From an uncultured beta proteobacterium (lineage in GTDB: Bacteria; Pseudomonadota; Gammaproteobacteria; Burkholderiales; Burkholderiaceae_C): a stretch of 42,594 nucleotides of DNA. Under the pieces are notes generated by a model. It was not told the DNA's origin. It ran no database searches and saw only the letters and a list, made by a program, of their open reading frames with translations. The position numbers and the translations under genes are program-made. Within the stretch, counting starts at the first letter, position 1. Every line of letters starts with the position of its first letter. The stretch is taken from contig CAIVHU010000132.1 of NCBI GenBank assembly GCA_903905735.1, positions 1 through 42,594 of the forward strand, given 5' to 3'. Positions 15,952-24,078 of this stretch are shown here, piece after piece.

Positions 15952-18900
15952 CTACTCCGTGGTCAGGTTCAGTTCGGCATGCGGCTGCCACTTGGCATCG
16001 GGTGAAACGGCCTTGGCAACACCCAAAAACAGTCGCTCCGGCGGCAGCTTCAAGTTGGCCAGGTAATCACGCACAGCCACCCCGCGCTTGACCGCCAGCG
16101 TCTGCATGGCGGACTCCGAGGCATCCAGATGCGCCAGCAGCAGGGCCTCCATCTCGGGCACGGGAATGTCCTTGGTCAGGCCAATCAGGTTGCGCGGCTT
16201 GGGAAAATCGCCGCGTTTATAGACTTTTTTGAGCAGCACCGGGTACTCTTCGGCGGTCACGGTCACCGGGGCCAGCGCCTCCTTGCCGGATTCTGCGGGC
16301 TGTGCGCGGCGCTTTTCGCCTTGCACCAGTGCCTGCAACTGCTGACGCTTGAAGGCATCGCGCTCGACTTCCAGACTGGCTGTACCGACCACCGTCATCT
16401 TCAGGGCCGGGCGCGCTTGCAATGCCTTGGCGACCTTGTCCAGACCCGCCTTGGCATGCTCCGACAGCACGGCGGAGCCTGCATCAAAGCTGACCATGCT
16501 GAGTTCGTCACCGCCACCCCCGCCAAACGCATGGGCCAGCAGACTGAACGGCGCGGTGATGGCCTTGACGATCAGGTTGCCGATGATTTTGAAGATGATC
16601 GGCATCAGGCGGAACTGCGGGTCGTTGAGCGAGCCGCTGATGGGCAGGTCAATGTCAATCACGCCGTTGCGGTCCGCCAGCAGGGCCACCGCCAGCTTGA
16701 CGGGCAGACTGTTGGTGGCACCGGGCACCGCGTCACCAAACTTGAGCTGGTTGAGCACCACGTTGTTGGTGGCCGTCAGCAGGCCGTCGGGCTGCACCTT
16801 GTAATTGACATCGACGCTGAGCTTGCCGCGCTCGATGCCGTAACCGGCATAACGCGCCGAGTAGGTGGACAACGGTGCCAGCTCCAGATCACGTACCTTG
16901 CCATGGATGTCCAGCGCAATGGGTTTGACCAACGGATTGATCTTGCCCAGCACCTCCAGCGTGGCGCTGCCTTCGGCGCGACCGCGCAGTTCCAAGTCTG
17001 CCAACTGGACCTCACCCGCCGCCGTTTCCGATGAGAAGGCGCTGAGTTTGCCCACCAGTTCAGTCAGGTCGGCCGAATAATTGGGCTTGATGAAGTGGTC
17101 GGTGAAGTTGATGCGCCCGCCCAGCAGGCTGACCGGTCCAAAGTGCACCACCGGGGCCAGCGCCGTGCTAGTCGCAACCGGTGCCGAGGCAGCAAGGGCC
17201 GCCGCCGACGCCGCTGATGCGGCGGAAGATGCTACCTTTTCAGAAGCTTCTTGCGCATTATCTACGGGGGCTACAGCCGTTTTTGTCACATCCTGCAGGT
17301 TCAACCGTCCGGCTTCGCTGAGAATGAGCCGCGCATAAAAATCGCTCAGCACCGTGCCCTGCACATCCACCCTGGTCGGCGTGCCGGGAGCCAGCGCCAC
17401 ATCCACGCCAGTGAGGCTCAGGCTTTTCCAGTTCACCAGGTCTTCGGCGGCGACAAAAGGCTCGGTCTGCGCGACGGTGCGGGCTTGCAGATCTTCCAGC
17501 CGGGCATCACCGGTGACGCGCAGCGCCATCCCGGCGGGTTGCTGGGCCAGATTGAGGCGGCCCTTGAAGCTGGTGTCAGCGCGCAGCAGCGTGACGTTAT
17601 AGGTATCCAGCAGATACGGTGCCAGCGCGTGCAGGGGCAGGCGCTCCGCCGTCAGCTCACCCTTGAGCACCAAGGGGCTCAGGGCGGTGGTGCCACGCCA
17701 GCTCACCTTGCCCGGCTCGGTGTGGCCATGGCGCATGCGCGCTGCCAGATTCACGCCAAAAGGCGCTTTACCTGCCGTCGAAAAGTTTTTGACCTGCAGG
17801 CTCAGGGCTGACACGTCCAGCTTGACGGGTTTGGCCGCAGCGTTGTCGACAAAGGTGACAGCACCCTCGCCCATCTGCAAGTCGTTCACCGTCAGTTGCC
17901 ACGCCTTACCGGTACTGGTGCCGGGCTTTTGGCCGCCAGTGGAGGGAGCCGCAGCCGATGTGGCGGGCGCTGCTACCGACTTCGACGCTTTGAGCCAGTC
18001 TTCAAACATCCAGCGCCCGTCCGTCGCACGCGTGACATCCAAGGCGGGTCGCGTGATCTTGATCATTCCCAAGTTGCCTGATTGAGCGCCCAAATCCAGC
18101 GCCACATCGCCAAGTTGCACCTGCTGGATGCTGGCCAGTGTTGTTTTTTTGTCACCCATCAGCGCCAATTTGTTCACATTCAGGCTGGCCAATTGCAGCC
18201 GGGTTTGGGCAGCCTGGGTGGGCGTGGCGGCAGTCCAGTTCACGGTGGCATCGGTGCTCAAGGTGCCTTCGAGCTTCGGAGTCAAATACTCACTGACATA
18301 CGGAGCCGCCGCGGCGAGCGGCAAGTCCGTCAATTGTGCATTGACCTCGGCTTTCTGGTCGGTGGCGCTGCCCTTGAACTGCAAACTGGCCGCGGCTATC
18401 TGGCCGCCACCTTCAAACGGCATCGGCTGGGTGAAGGGCCAGGTCAGCGCGTGGGCTTGCAGGTTCAGCGCCGTCACGGCAAGCTGCGCAGGCTTGGGCA
18501 AGGTGTCGTCCAGCCAGGAAATTTCACCGCCCTGCAGCGCGATATCGTCCACGGACACACGCCAGGGTTGCGCCGCGGCAGGCGCTGAAGCTTGAGCATC
18601 TTTTTGGCCTCCAGCCCTTTCTCCACCTGCGCTTCCAGCTATATTTGTTGGAGCTTTTTCAGCGGATGGCGGCGGCGACAACGCGAGCACATTGAGCACA
18701 CCGGCACGATTGCGGTGCAGCGTCAGGTGCGGCTGAATCAACTGGATGCTGCCAAGTTTCACCTGTTGAGCCAGCGGCTGCACATCCTTGAGCTGCACGC
18801 GCAAAGCATCAAACGCCAGCAGTTCCCCGCCCGTGACGGCAGCGTCCACTTGCACGCGGCTGGCCGAGACCACACCGGTGAGCTTGACCGCCGTTTTGTC

Positions 18901-19731
18901 GGTTTGCTCAAACGCCAGTTTGAGGTCTGCATCCAGCACCGCGGAGCCCAGGCGCACCGGCAAGCTGGCAGGCAGGTAGCCCAGATAGGGCGCCAGGTCC
19001 AGGTCTTTGATGACCAACTGCGCATCGGTCTTGTGGGTCTGGGCAAACGGCGTGGTATTGGCGGACGAGTCGAACCGGCTGCCATTCAGATCAAACACCA
19101 GCTTGGGGCTCACCAACACGTCGCGCTTGGAGTCGAAACTGCTGAGAAAAGGCAGGTTCAACTGCACATGGCTCAGGTGGTGAACCTTGTCTTTGGGGGT
19201 GTCGGTGAACTCGATCGCGCCATCTGACAGCACCAGGTTGTACAGTGCAAAACGCAAGGGTTCAGACGGCGACTTGGGTGGTTCGTCAGGCTTGGCGGCC
19301 AGTTTGGCCAGCACGTCATCCACGTCGTAATGCCCATCGCTGGTACGAGTCAGGCTCAAGTGCGGCGACTCCACCGCCACCGCATCCACCACCGGGGCCA
19401 GCCGCAGCAGCGACTGCAGCTCCATATCTATATAGAGCCGCCCAATCGTCAATTGCGCTCCCGAGGCTGCATCGGCGCGCGCCACGGCCACATCGGACAC
19501 GCTGAGCTCCAACGACCATGGCTTGAAGTCCACCTGACCCAGCGTGACCTGCCGACCGAGCAGTTCACTTAAACGTGATTGGGCTTGCGATTTGAGCAAG
19601 GGCGGCACGGCCAGCCAGGTCACCAGCCAAAGCGCCATCAAGCCGCCCAGCGCCCACAACAAACGCCGCAGCCACAACTTGCCGGAAAAAGTGGTGCTGG
19701 CGGCCAAAGGGATAAGCTGTTCTGAATTCAT
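15952..19731 (-). CDS. DUF748 / AsmA-like giant envelope protein
   Basis: A 1259-residue protein. An N-terminal transmembrane helix (LLWALGGLMALWLVTWLAVPPLL, about residues 24-46) is followed by a very long beta-rich body with repeated AsmA-like units (LGRQVTLGQVDFKPWSLEL; QLTIGRLYIDMELQSLLRL). Near residues 1090-1170 is an OmpA-like segment (SFDAGSAVLSEHAKAGLDKVAKAL). Related AsmA/YhdP/TamB proteins span the periplasm and carry phospholipids to the outer membrane; that role is likely here but inferred. It starts at ATG 19731. Two copies of the 55-bp repeat are read through in Ala/Pro-rich linkers at 17230-17284 and 18601-18654. Upstream is a divergent promoter region for the transglycosylase gene. 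Confidence 0.9.
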   Translation of the reverse strand: MNSEQLIPLAASTTFSGKLWLRRLLWALGGLMALWLVTWLAVPPLLKSQAQSRLSELLGRQVTLGQVDFKPWSLELSVSDVAVARADAASGAQLTIGRLYIDMELQSLLRLAPVVDAVAVESPHLSLTRTSDGHYDVDDVLAKLAAKPDEPPKSPSEPLRFALYNLVLSDGAIEFTDTPKDKVHHLSHVQLNLPFLSSFDSKRDVLVSPKLVFDLNGSRFDSSANTTPFAQTHKTDAQLVIKDLDLAPYLGYLPASLPVRLGSAVLDADLKLAFEQTDKTAVKLTGVVSASRVQVDAAVTGGELLAFDALRVQLKDVQPLAQQVKLGSIQLIQPHLTLHRNRAGVLNVLALSPPPSAEKAPTNIAGSAGGERAGGQKDAQASAPAAAQPWRVSVDDIALQGGEISWLDDTLPKPAQLAVTALNLQAHALTWPFTQPMPFEGGGQIAAASLQFKGSATDQKAEVNAQLTDLPLAAAAPYVSEYLTPKLEGTLSTDATVNWTAATPTQAAQTRLQLASLNVNKLALMGDKKTTLASIQQVQLGDVALDLGAQSGNLGMIKITRPALDVTRATDGRWMFEDWLKASKSVAAPATSAAAPSTGGQKPGTSTGKAWQLTVNDLQMGEGAVTFVDNAAAKPVKLDVSALSLQVKNFSTAGKAPFGVNLAARMRHGHTEPGKVSWRGTTALSPLVLKGELTAERLPLHALAPYLLDTYNVTLLRADTSFKGRLNLAQQPAGMALRVTGDARLEDLQARTVAQTEPFVAAEDLVNWKSLSLTGVDVALAPGTPTRVDVQGTVLSDFYARLILSEAGRLNLQDVTKTAVAPVDNAQEASEKVASSAASAASAAALAASAPVATSTALAPVVHFGPVSLLGGRINFTDHFIKPNYSADLTELVGKLSAFSSETAAGEVQLADLELRGRAEGSATLEVLGKINPLVKPIALDIHGKVRDLELAPLSTYSARYAGYGIERGKLSVDVNYKVQPDGLLTATNNVVLNQLKFGDAVPGATNSLPVKLAVALLADRNGVIDIDLPISGSLNDPQFRLMPIIFKIIGNLIVKAITAPFSLLAHAFGGGGGDELSMVSFDAGSAVLSEHAKAGLDKVAKALQARPALKMTVVGTASLEVERDAFKRQQLQALVQGEKRRAQPAESGKEALAPVTVTAEEYPVLLKKVYKRGDFPKPRNLIGLTKDIPVPEMEALLLAHLDASESAMQTLAVKRGVAVRDYLANLKLPPERLFLGVAKAVSPDAKWQPHAELNLTTE
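17230..17284 (+). repeat. 55-bp repeat inside the DUF748 gene, copy 1
   Basis: It reads GCTACCTTTTCAGAAGCTTC, GCGCATTATCTACGG and GGGCTACAGCCGTTTTT. It is translated from the minus strand as KTAVAPVDNAQEASEKVAS, in the same frame as the DUF349-gene copy (EKAALAQAEQGQAAPEKAA). Confidence 0.65.
18601..18654 (-). repeat. 55-bp repeat inside the DUF748 gene, copy 2
   Basis: On the minus strand it reads GCTCCAACAAATATAGCTGG, AAGCGCAGGTGGAGAAAGG and GCTGGAGGCCAAAAAG. It is in the opposite orientation to copy 1 relative to the gene. It is translated as APTNIAGSAGGERAGGQKD, in the same frame as the ribD copy. Confidence 0.6.
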
Positions 19732-19823
19732 AGCCCGGATTTTGAGGGCTGAAACCTGTCAAAAGGTGTAGCAAATTGCACGGAATTTCATTTTTTTATG
19801 CATAACAAATCAATTTGATATGG

Positions 19824-19853
19824 TTGACTTGACATATTAAACCCACCTAGAAT
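19824..19853 (+). promoter_or_regulatory. Sigma-70-type promoter for the transglycosylase gene
   Basis: TTGACT at 19824-19829, an 18-base spacer, and TAGAAT at 19848-19853 give a good sigma-70 match. Transcription would begin near 19860, leaving a leader of about 170 nt before the start codon at 20031. Confidence 0.55.
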
Positions 19854-19859
19854 CCGCCA

Positions 19860-20030
19860 AAACCGGCAACCCCGGGAATACCCTAGGCTGCCGACCCCGG
19901 CAACATCAAATCTCTGCACACACAGGAAGCACAACAACCGCAGGATATTGATAGCGTAACAACCCAGGCGGGCGTTCAGTTCAGCAGCATACAGTGCCAG
20001 GCGACGAACCCCGCGCAAGAAGGAGAAGCT
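19860..20030 (+). promoter_or_regulatory. Structured 5' leader of the transglycosylase gene
   Basis: Just after the predicted transcription start, CGGCA (19864-19868) can pair with TGCCG (19889-19893), enclosing a GGG-AATA-CCC hairpin. The same TGCCG can instead pair with a second CGGCA (19898-19902). These pairings exclude each other, as in attenuators or riboswitches. I cannot match it to a known riboswitch. A strong AAGGAG ribosome-binding site lies just before ATG 20031. Confidence 0.35.
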
Positions 20031-20870
20031 ATGTCAGCATCTAAAAATTCACTCTGGAGCCTGCGACGTGTCACCGCCACCGTCGCCAAAGGCTTTTTCG
20101 ACGTCACGCACAACAGCATCGCCCTGATCGGCCTGACTGTTCTCTTCATCGCCATTGCCCTGTTTGCCCGCCCTGAGTTGCGGACATTGGGCGAGAACCA
20201 ACTTTACAGCTGGCTGCAAGAACGCCAAGTGCAATTGACCGGCATCATCAGCAACCCGGTGGCCAGTGACCGGGCCACCGCCACCGACCCCAAAGACTTG
20301 CCCAAACAGCAAGCTTCTGTGGCTACTTGGCTCAGCAAAAAATACCATGTAGCAATTGAACCGGTGAGTGCCATCGTGTCGGAAGCCTACAGCGTCGGTA
20401 CCCGGTCGCGGTTGGACCCAACGCTGATCCTGGCCGTCATGGCCATCGAGTCGGGTTTCAATCCTTTTGCGCAAAGCCAGGTTGGTGCCCAAGGCCTGAT
20501 GCAGGTGATGACCAGCGTGCACAGCGACAAATACCAAAGCTTTGGCGGCAAGTTTGCAGCATTTGACCCACTGGCCAACCTGCAGGTGGGCGTCAAGGTG
20601 CTGCAGGACTGCATCCGTTCAGCAGGTGGTTCGGTGGAAGGTGGCCTGAAATATTACGTCGGCGCGACCAATCTGCAAGATGACGGCGGCTACGCCGCCA
20701 AAGTGCTGGCCGAATACAGCCGACTGCAACTGGTGGCGCAGGGCCGCACGGTCCCGACGTGGCTGCCACCCATCATTGCTGCTCCTCAAGAAGCGGCCAC
20801 ATCCGCTTCATCTGCGCCAACCGTGCCTGTCAAATCCGGCAATGGAACCGCCACTGTGGCGATGAACTGA
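20031..20870 (+). CDS. Lytic transglycosylase, SLT domain
   Basis: This enzyme cleaves peptidoglycan glycan strands between MurNAc and GlcNAc, forming 1,6-anhydro ends. A single transmembrane helix (IALIGLTVLFIAIALFA, about residues 28-44) anchors it to the inner membrane with the catalytic domain outside. The SLT core shows AIESGFNPFAQSQVGAQGLM with the catalytic Glu at about residue 140, then a LKYYVGATN motif and a final YAAKVLAEY. Length is 279 residues. The C-terminus is an Ala/Ser/Pro tail. ATG 20031 has a near-ideal Shine-Dalgarno. It is monocistronic between the divergent DUF748 gene and the glyA riboswitch. Confidence 0.92.
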   Translation: MSASKNSLWSLRRVTATVAKGFFDVTHNSIALIGLTVLFIAIALFARPELRTLGENQLYSWLQERQVQLTGIISNPVASDRATATDPKDLPKQQASVATWLSKKYHVAIEPVSAIVSEAYSVGTRSRLDPTLILAVMAIESGFNPFAQSQVGAQGLMQVMTSVHSDKYQSFGGKFAAFDPLANLQVGVKVLQDCIRSAGGSVEGGLKYYVGATNLQDDGGYAAKVLAEYSRLQLVAQGRTVPTWLPPIIAAPQEAATSASSAPTVPVKSGNGTATVAMN

Positions 20871-20889
20871 CGTAGGTCAGTTAAAATCC

Positions 20890-21020
20890 TGCGCGTACGC
20901 AACTGGCGATAGGCACCCCACCCAGACAGGTTTTGGGGGTGCCGATGTGGGAACACCACGGGGGAGCGTGCCGCAAAACCCATTCGGGCCTTGCGTTCAG
21001 CCGTTCGCCTGGGCAGCCCT
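20890..21020 (+). ncRNA. ZTP (pfl) riboswitch upstream of glyA
   Basis: Signature blocks of the ZTP/ZMP-sensing pfl motif are present in order: ACTGGCGATA (20902-20911), GGGAACACCACGGGGGAGCGTGC (20949-20971, shown here as the conserved core) and CCGTTCGCCTGGGCA (21001-21015). Such riboswitches sense purine-biosynthesis intermediates that build up when 10-formyl-THF is short, and they control one-carbon genes such as glyA. Between the first two blocks an extra 8-bp hairpin GGCACCCC/GGGGTGCC (20912-20919/20936-20943) is inserted. Downstream, GTCATCA-CTT-TGATGAC (21024-21040) and a weaker stem overlapping the Shine-Dalgarno (21053-21066) are candidates for the expression platform; with no T-run, translational control is more likely. 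Confidence 0.88.
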
Positions 21021-21069
21021 GGTGTCATCACTTTGATGACGCTCAGGCCCTTAGTCTTTTAGGACTGCC

Positions 21070-22314
21070 ATGTTCAACCGCAATATTCTCATCGAGCAAA
21101 CCGACCCCGAGCTGTTTGCTGCCATCCAATCCGAAAACCAGCGCCAGCAAGACCACATTGAGCTGATCGCCAGTGAAAACTATGCCTCACCCGCCGTCAT
21201 GGCCGCGCAAGGCACGCAACTCACCAACAAGTACGCTGAAGGCTACCCTGGCAAGCGCTACTACGGCGGCTGCGAGTTTGTCGATATTGCCGAACAACTG
21301 GCCATTGACCGCGTCAAACAGATTTTTGGTGCTGAGGCCGCCAACGTGCAGCCGCATTGCGGTGCCAGTGCCAATGAAGCGGTGTTCCTGGCCTTTTTGA
21401 AACCCGGCGACACCATCATGGGCATGAGTCTGGCCGAAGGCGGCCACCTGACCCACGGCATGGCGCTGAACATGAGCGGCAAGTGGTTCAACGTGGTGAG
21501 CTACGGCCTGGATGCCAATGAGGCCATCGACTACGACGCGATGGAGCGCAAAGCCCACGAAAACAAGCCAAAACTGATCATAGCCGGTGCCAGTGCTTAC
21601 TCTCTTGCTATTGATTTTGAACGTTTTGCCAAAGTCGCCAAAGACGTGGGCGCGATCTTCATGGTCGACATGGCGCACTACGCCGGCCTGATTGCTGCAG
21701 GTGTCTATCCCAACCCCGTGCCGCATGCAGACGTGGTCACCAGCACCACCCACAAGAGCCTGCGCGGCCCGCGCGGCGGCATCATTTTGATGAAATCCCA
21801 GCACGAAAAAGCCATCAACAGCGCCATCTTCCCCGGCCTGCAAGGCGGTCCATTGATGCACGTGATTGCCGCCAAGGCGGTGGCGTTCAAGGAAGCGCTG
21901 CAGCCTGAGTTCAAGGTGTACCAGCAACAAGTGCTGACCAACGCCCGCATCGTGGCCGAAACGCTGACCGAGCGCGGCCTGCGCATCGTCAGCGGCCGCA
22001 CAGAATCGCACGTGATGCTGGTTGATTTGCGTTCCAAGGGCATCACCGGCAAGGAAGCTGAAGCCGTGCTGGGCAGTGCCCACATGACCATCAACAAAAA
22101 CGCCATTCCCAACGATCCCGAAAAGCCCATGGTCACCAGCGGCGTGCGTATCGGCACCCCGGCCATGACTACCCGTGGGTTCAAGGAAGAGGAAGCCCGC
22201 ATCACCGCCAACCTGATCGCCGACGTGCTCGATAACCCCCGTGACCCCGCAAACATTGAAGCTGTGCGCGCCAAGGTCAACGCGCTGACCGCCCGCTTCC
22301 CGGTCTACGGTTGA
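21070..22314 (+). CDS. glyA: Serine hydroxymethyltransferase
   Basis: A PLP enzyme interconverting serine plus tetrahydrofolate with glycine plus 5,10-methylene-THF, the main one-carbon source. Motifs: [13 protein letters not shown] near residues 30-42, [13 protein letters not shown] near 56-68, [11 protein letters not shown] near 97-107, [13 protein letters not shown] near 199-211, and [12 protein letters not shown] with the PLP lysine at about 229. Its 414 residues are standard. ATG 21070 has an AGGA Shine-Dalgarno at 21061-21064. Expression is expected to be set by the ZTP riboswitch just upstream. nrdR follows after 6 bp, a common order in Burkholderiales. Confidence 0.98.
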   Translation: MFNRNILIEQTDPELFAAIQSENQRQQDHIELIASENYASPAVMAAQGTQLTNKYAEGYPGKRYYGGCEFVDIAEQLAIDRVKQIFGAEAANVQPHCGASANEAVFLAFLKPGDTIMGMSLAEGGHLTHGMALNMSGKWFNVVSYGLDANEAIDYDAMERKAHENKPKLIIAGASAYSLAIDFERFAKVAKDVGAIFMVDMAHYAGLIAAGVYPNPVPHADVVTSTTHKSLRGPRGGIILMKSQHEKAINSAIFPGLQGGPLMHVIAAKAVAFKEALQPEFKVYQQQVLTNARIVAETLTERGLRIVSGRTESHVMLVDLRSKGITGKEAEAVLGSAHMTINKNAIPNDPEKPMVTSGVRIGTPAMTTRGFKEEEARITANLIADVLDNPRDPANIEAVRAKVNALTARFPVYG

Positions 22315-22320
22315 TCAACC

Positions 22321-22770
22321 ATGAAATGCCCCTTCTGCAGCCACCCCGACACCCAGGTGGTGGAAACGCGGGAGTCTGAAGACGGGGGCTTCATCCGCCG
22401 CAGACGCCGCTGCGCGTCTTGCGACAAGCGCTTTACCACCTACGAGCGCCCGGACGTCACCTTTCCGGCAGTGGTCAAAAAGGACGGCAGGCGCATCGAC
22501 TACGAGCGCGCCAAACTCATCGGCTCGATGAAACTGGCGCTGCGCAAGCGCCCAGTCAGCACCGAACAAGTGGACGGCGCCGTGGAGCGCATTGAAGAAA
22601 AGCTGCTGAATCTGGGCCTGCGCGAGGTGTTGTCCACCCGCATTGGTGAACTGGTGATGGCCGAGCTGAAAAAGCTAGACAAAGTCGCTTACGTGCGCTT
22701 TGCCAGCGTGTACCGCAGTTTTGAGGATATTGATGACTTCAGGACGCTGGTGGATGAGGTGGGGCGGTAA
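22321..22770 (+). CDS. nrdR: Transcriptional repressor NrdR
   Basis: NrdR represses ribonucleotide reductase genes in response to dATP/ATP. The zinc ribbon cysteines are at residues 3, 6, 31 and 34 (CPFC and CASC). The ATP-cone domain follows ([19 protein letters not shown], about 49-67, to about residue 140). Length of 149 is standard. It starts 6 bp after glyA and shares its transcript, so glyA riboswitch output should also reach nrdR unless an internal promoter exists. Confidence 0.97.
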   Translation: MKCPFCSHPDTQVVETRESEDGGFIRRRRRCASCDKRFTTYERPDVTFPAVVKKDGRRIDYERAKLIGSMKLALRKRPVSTEQVDGAVERIEEKLLNLGLREVLSTRIGELVMAELKKLDKVAYVRFASVYRSFEDIDDFRTLVDEVGR

Positions 22771-23036
22771 CTCTCTTGCCCCAGACTGCGGCGATTTCAG
22801 CCAACGTAGATTTCTCCCAGGGCACAGAATATATATTTTTCATTTATTTGGCTATGGCCAAACACTTTCACCCAATCAATCAAGATAATCGTTCACGGAG
22901 AGATGACGTCCGACAAAATGTGCGGATGACCTCAATAAAGTCGTAGCAATATCTAGAAATTTTCGAGTGATTAATCATGCATCGCCTCACTTCTATCCGA
23001 AATTGCGGACAATTGCATGCTTCGAACTTGAACAAT
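22771..23036. other. Convergent intergenic gap, AT-rich
   Basis: Between the ends of nrdR (plus) and the GspH/FimT gene (minus) I see no gene. The stretch is visibly more AT-rich than its surroundings. A hairpin TTTGGC-TATG-GCCAAA lies at 22847-22862 next to an A/T-rich flank and may serve as a weak bidirectional terminator. No clear copy of the 55-bp repeat is present. Confidence 0.4.
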
Positions 23037-23624
23037 TTAAATACCCGAAGTGGCACTACATAATGTATCGGGACTGGATGTTGGTGTGCAAATTCGCACT
23101 CGGCCCGTAAATGCAATTTTTATTCTTCGTGTCTGTTTCAATTGCTCAGTTCCAGTTGCATCGTTGCGTTTGACTTCAAAGGTCAGTTCTTTAAAAACCA
23201 TAGACTTATCTACTGGATAGCCCGAAGCGTTAAACATTATGTAGGGTGGGGACTCTGCAGCAATTGATCCAACCTCAGGGGTTATAGTTAAATACGCTGG
23301 TGGTGCTGGTTGGGTTAGAACTGTGAAGTCGTTGGCAGATTCGTACTGCTGTGAACGATCTTTGTCTACAAACACAACCCAGCCACTGCTCCAACTGCTC
23401 CCATCTGACGGCACCATCATCGCGTTCATGCCGCGCTTCATGGCCTCGCCGCGAGCCGCATTGATCGATGCCAACATCGTGTTTGAAAAGGAAGTCAGTT
23501 GCGCGTTGCGCTGGAATGTTGTCAGGCTCGGTACGGCAACAGCCATCAAGATGACGACCAAGGCCAGCGTGACCATCAACTCGATCAACGTAAAACCCCT
23601 GGCGCGGATGCATCTATTCGTCAT
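23037..23624 (-). CDS. GspH/FimT-family minor pseudopilin
   Basis: A type IV pilin-like protein. From ATG 23624 it begins MTNRCIRARG then FTLIELMVTLALVVIL, the prepilin peptidase signal with Glu at mature position 5. The N-methylated hydrophobic helix follows, then a beta-rich domain ending with a Cys pair (CTPTSSPDTLC). Length is 195 residues. A longer frame open to 23837 runs over pilE and is not real. The start overlaps the pilE stop by one base (TGATG), so it is translationally coupled. In related clusters a FimT/GspH gene usually comes first, ahead of pilV; here it is last. Confidence 0.85.
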   Translation of the reverse strand: MTNRCIRARGFTLIELMVTLALVVILMAVAVPSLTTFQRNAQLTSFSNTMLASINAARGEAMKRGMNAMMVPSDGSSWSSGWVVFVDKDRSQQYESANDFTVLTQPAPPAYLTITPEVGSIAAESPPYIMFNASGYPVDKSMVFKELTFEVKRNDATGTEQLKQTRRIKIAFTGRVRICTPTSSPDTLCSATSGI

Positions 23625-24076
23625 CACCAGCACACCGTGGTTTTGGTGCCCGTACAAGTTTTTGTGCCTGTGCTGAGCATTTGCAGCGTGCCTGCGTCGG
23701 GGTCGCTTCGAATCGGCACGGCCGATACACGCACACACTCTTTGATGGTTGAAGAAGGACAAGCATCTGCGCTCAAGTAATAAGCCGACTTGGCCTGACT
23801 GTCGCCTGAAAATGTCTTGAATGGCACGCTCGTACAACCGTCAACAGCAGCCGTTGTGCCGCCGGTATTGCTGAAGGCACAATATGAATTGGTTTGTGTC
23901 ATGAAACGCTCTTGCTGCTGCATGAGCTCGGCCAAAGCAGTTCGGGCCTCAGCGCGCTTGCCTTTGAGCACAGAGTCGGTATAGGCCGGGTAAGCAACGC
24001 TGGCGAGGATACCGATGATGGCCACCACGATCATCAACTCCATCAGCGCAAATCCGCCGTTAGTAGATTTATTCAT
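23624..24076 (-). CDS. pilE: Type IV minor pilin PilE
   Basis: A 150-residue prepilin. The leader MNKSTNGG is followed by FALMELMIVVAIIGILASVAYPAY, so PilD-type cleavage after Gly with Phe1 and Glu5 conserved. A helix with RAEARTALAELMQQQERFM and a short C-terminal domain follow, with three cysteine pairs (for example CAFSNTGG to DGC and DACPSSTIKEC). This fits the PilE minor pilin at the end of pilVWXY1E clusters rather than the major pilin. It starts 3 bp after the pilY1 stop and overlaps the next gene by one base. Confidence 0.88.
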   Translation of the reverse strand: MNKSTNGGFALMELMIVVAIIGILASVAYPAYTDSVLKGKRAEARTALAELMQQQERFMTQTNSYCAFSNTGGTTAAVDGCTSVPFKTFSGDSQAKSAYYLSADACPSSTIKECVRVSAVPIRSDPDAGTLQMLSTGTKTCTGTKTTVCW

Positions 24077-24078
24077 GA

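Noticed and set aside
20305..20355. Possible repeat copy in the transglycosylase gene
   Set aside because: GGCTAC and GTAGC ends are present, but the central blocks (CGCTTAT, GGGCTAGAGCC) are not in order.
20871..21069. Glycine riboswitch upstream of glyA
   Set aside because: The conserved blocks match the ZTP/pfl motif rather than a glycine aptamer; no tandem glycine aptamer pattern is seen.
21577..21625. Possible further copy of the 55-bp repeat inside glyA
   Set aside because: It shares ATAGC, GTGCTTA and GCTATTGATTTTGA, but the encoded residues ([18 protein letters not shown]) are the normal conserved SHMT sequence, so no insertion can have occurred. Treated as chance similarity.
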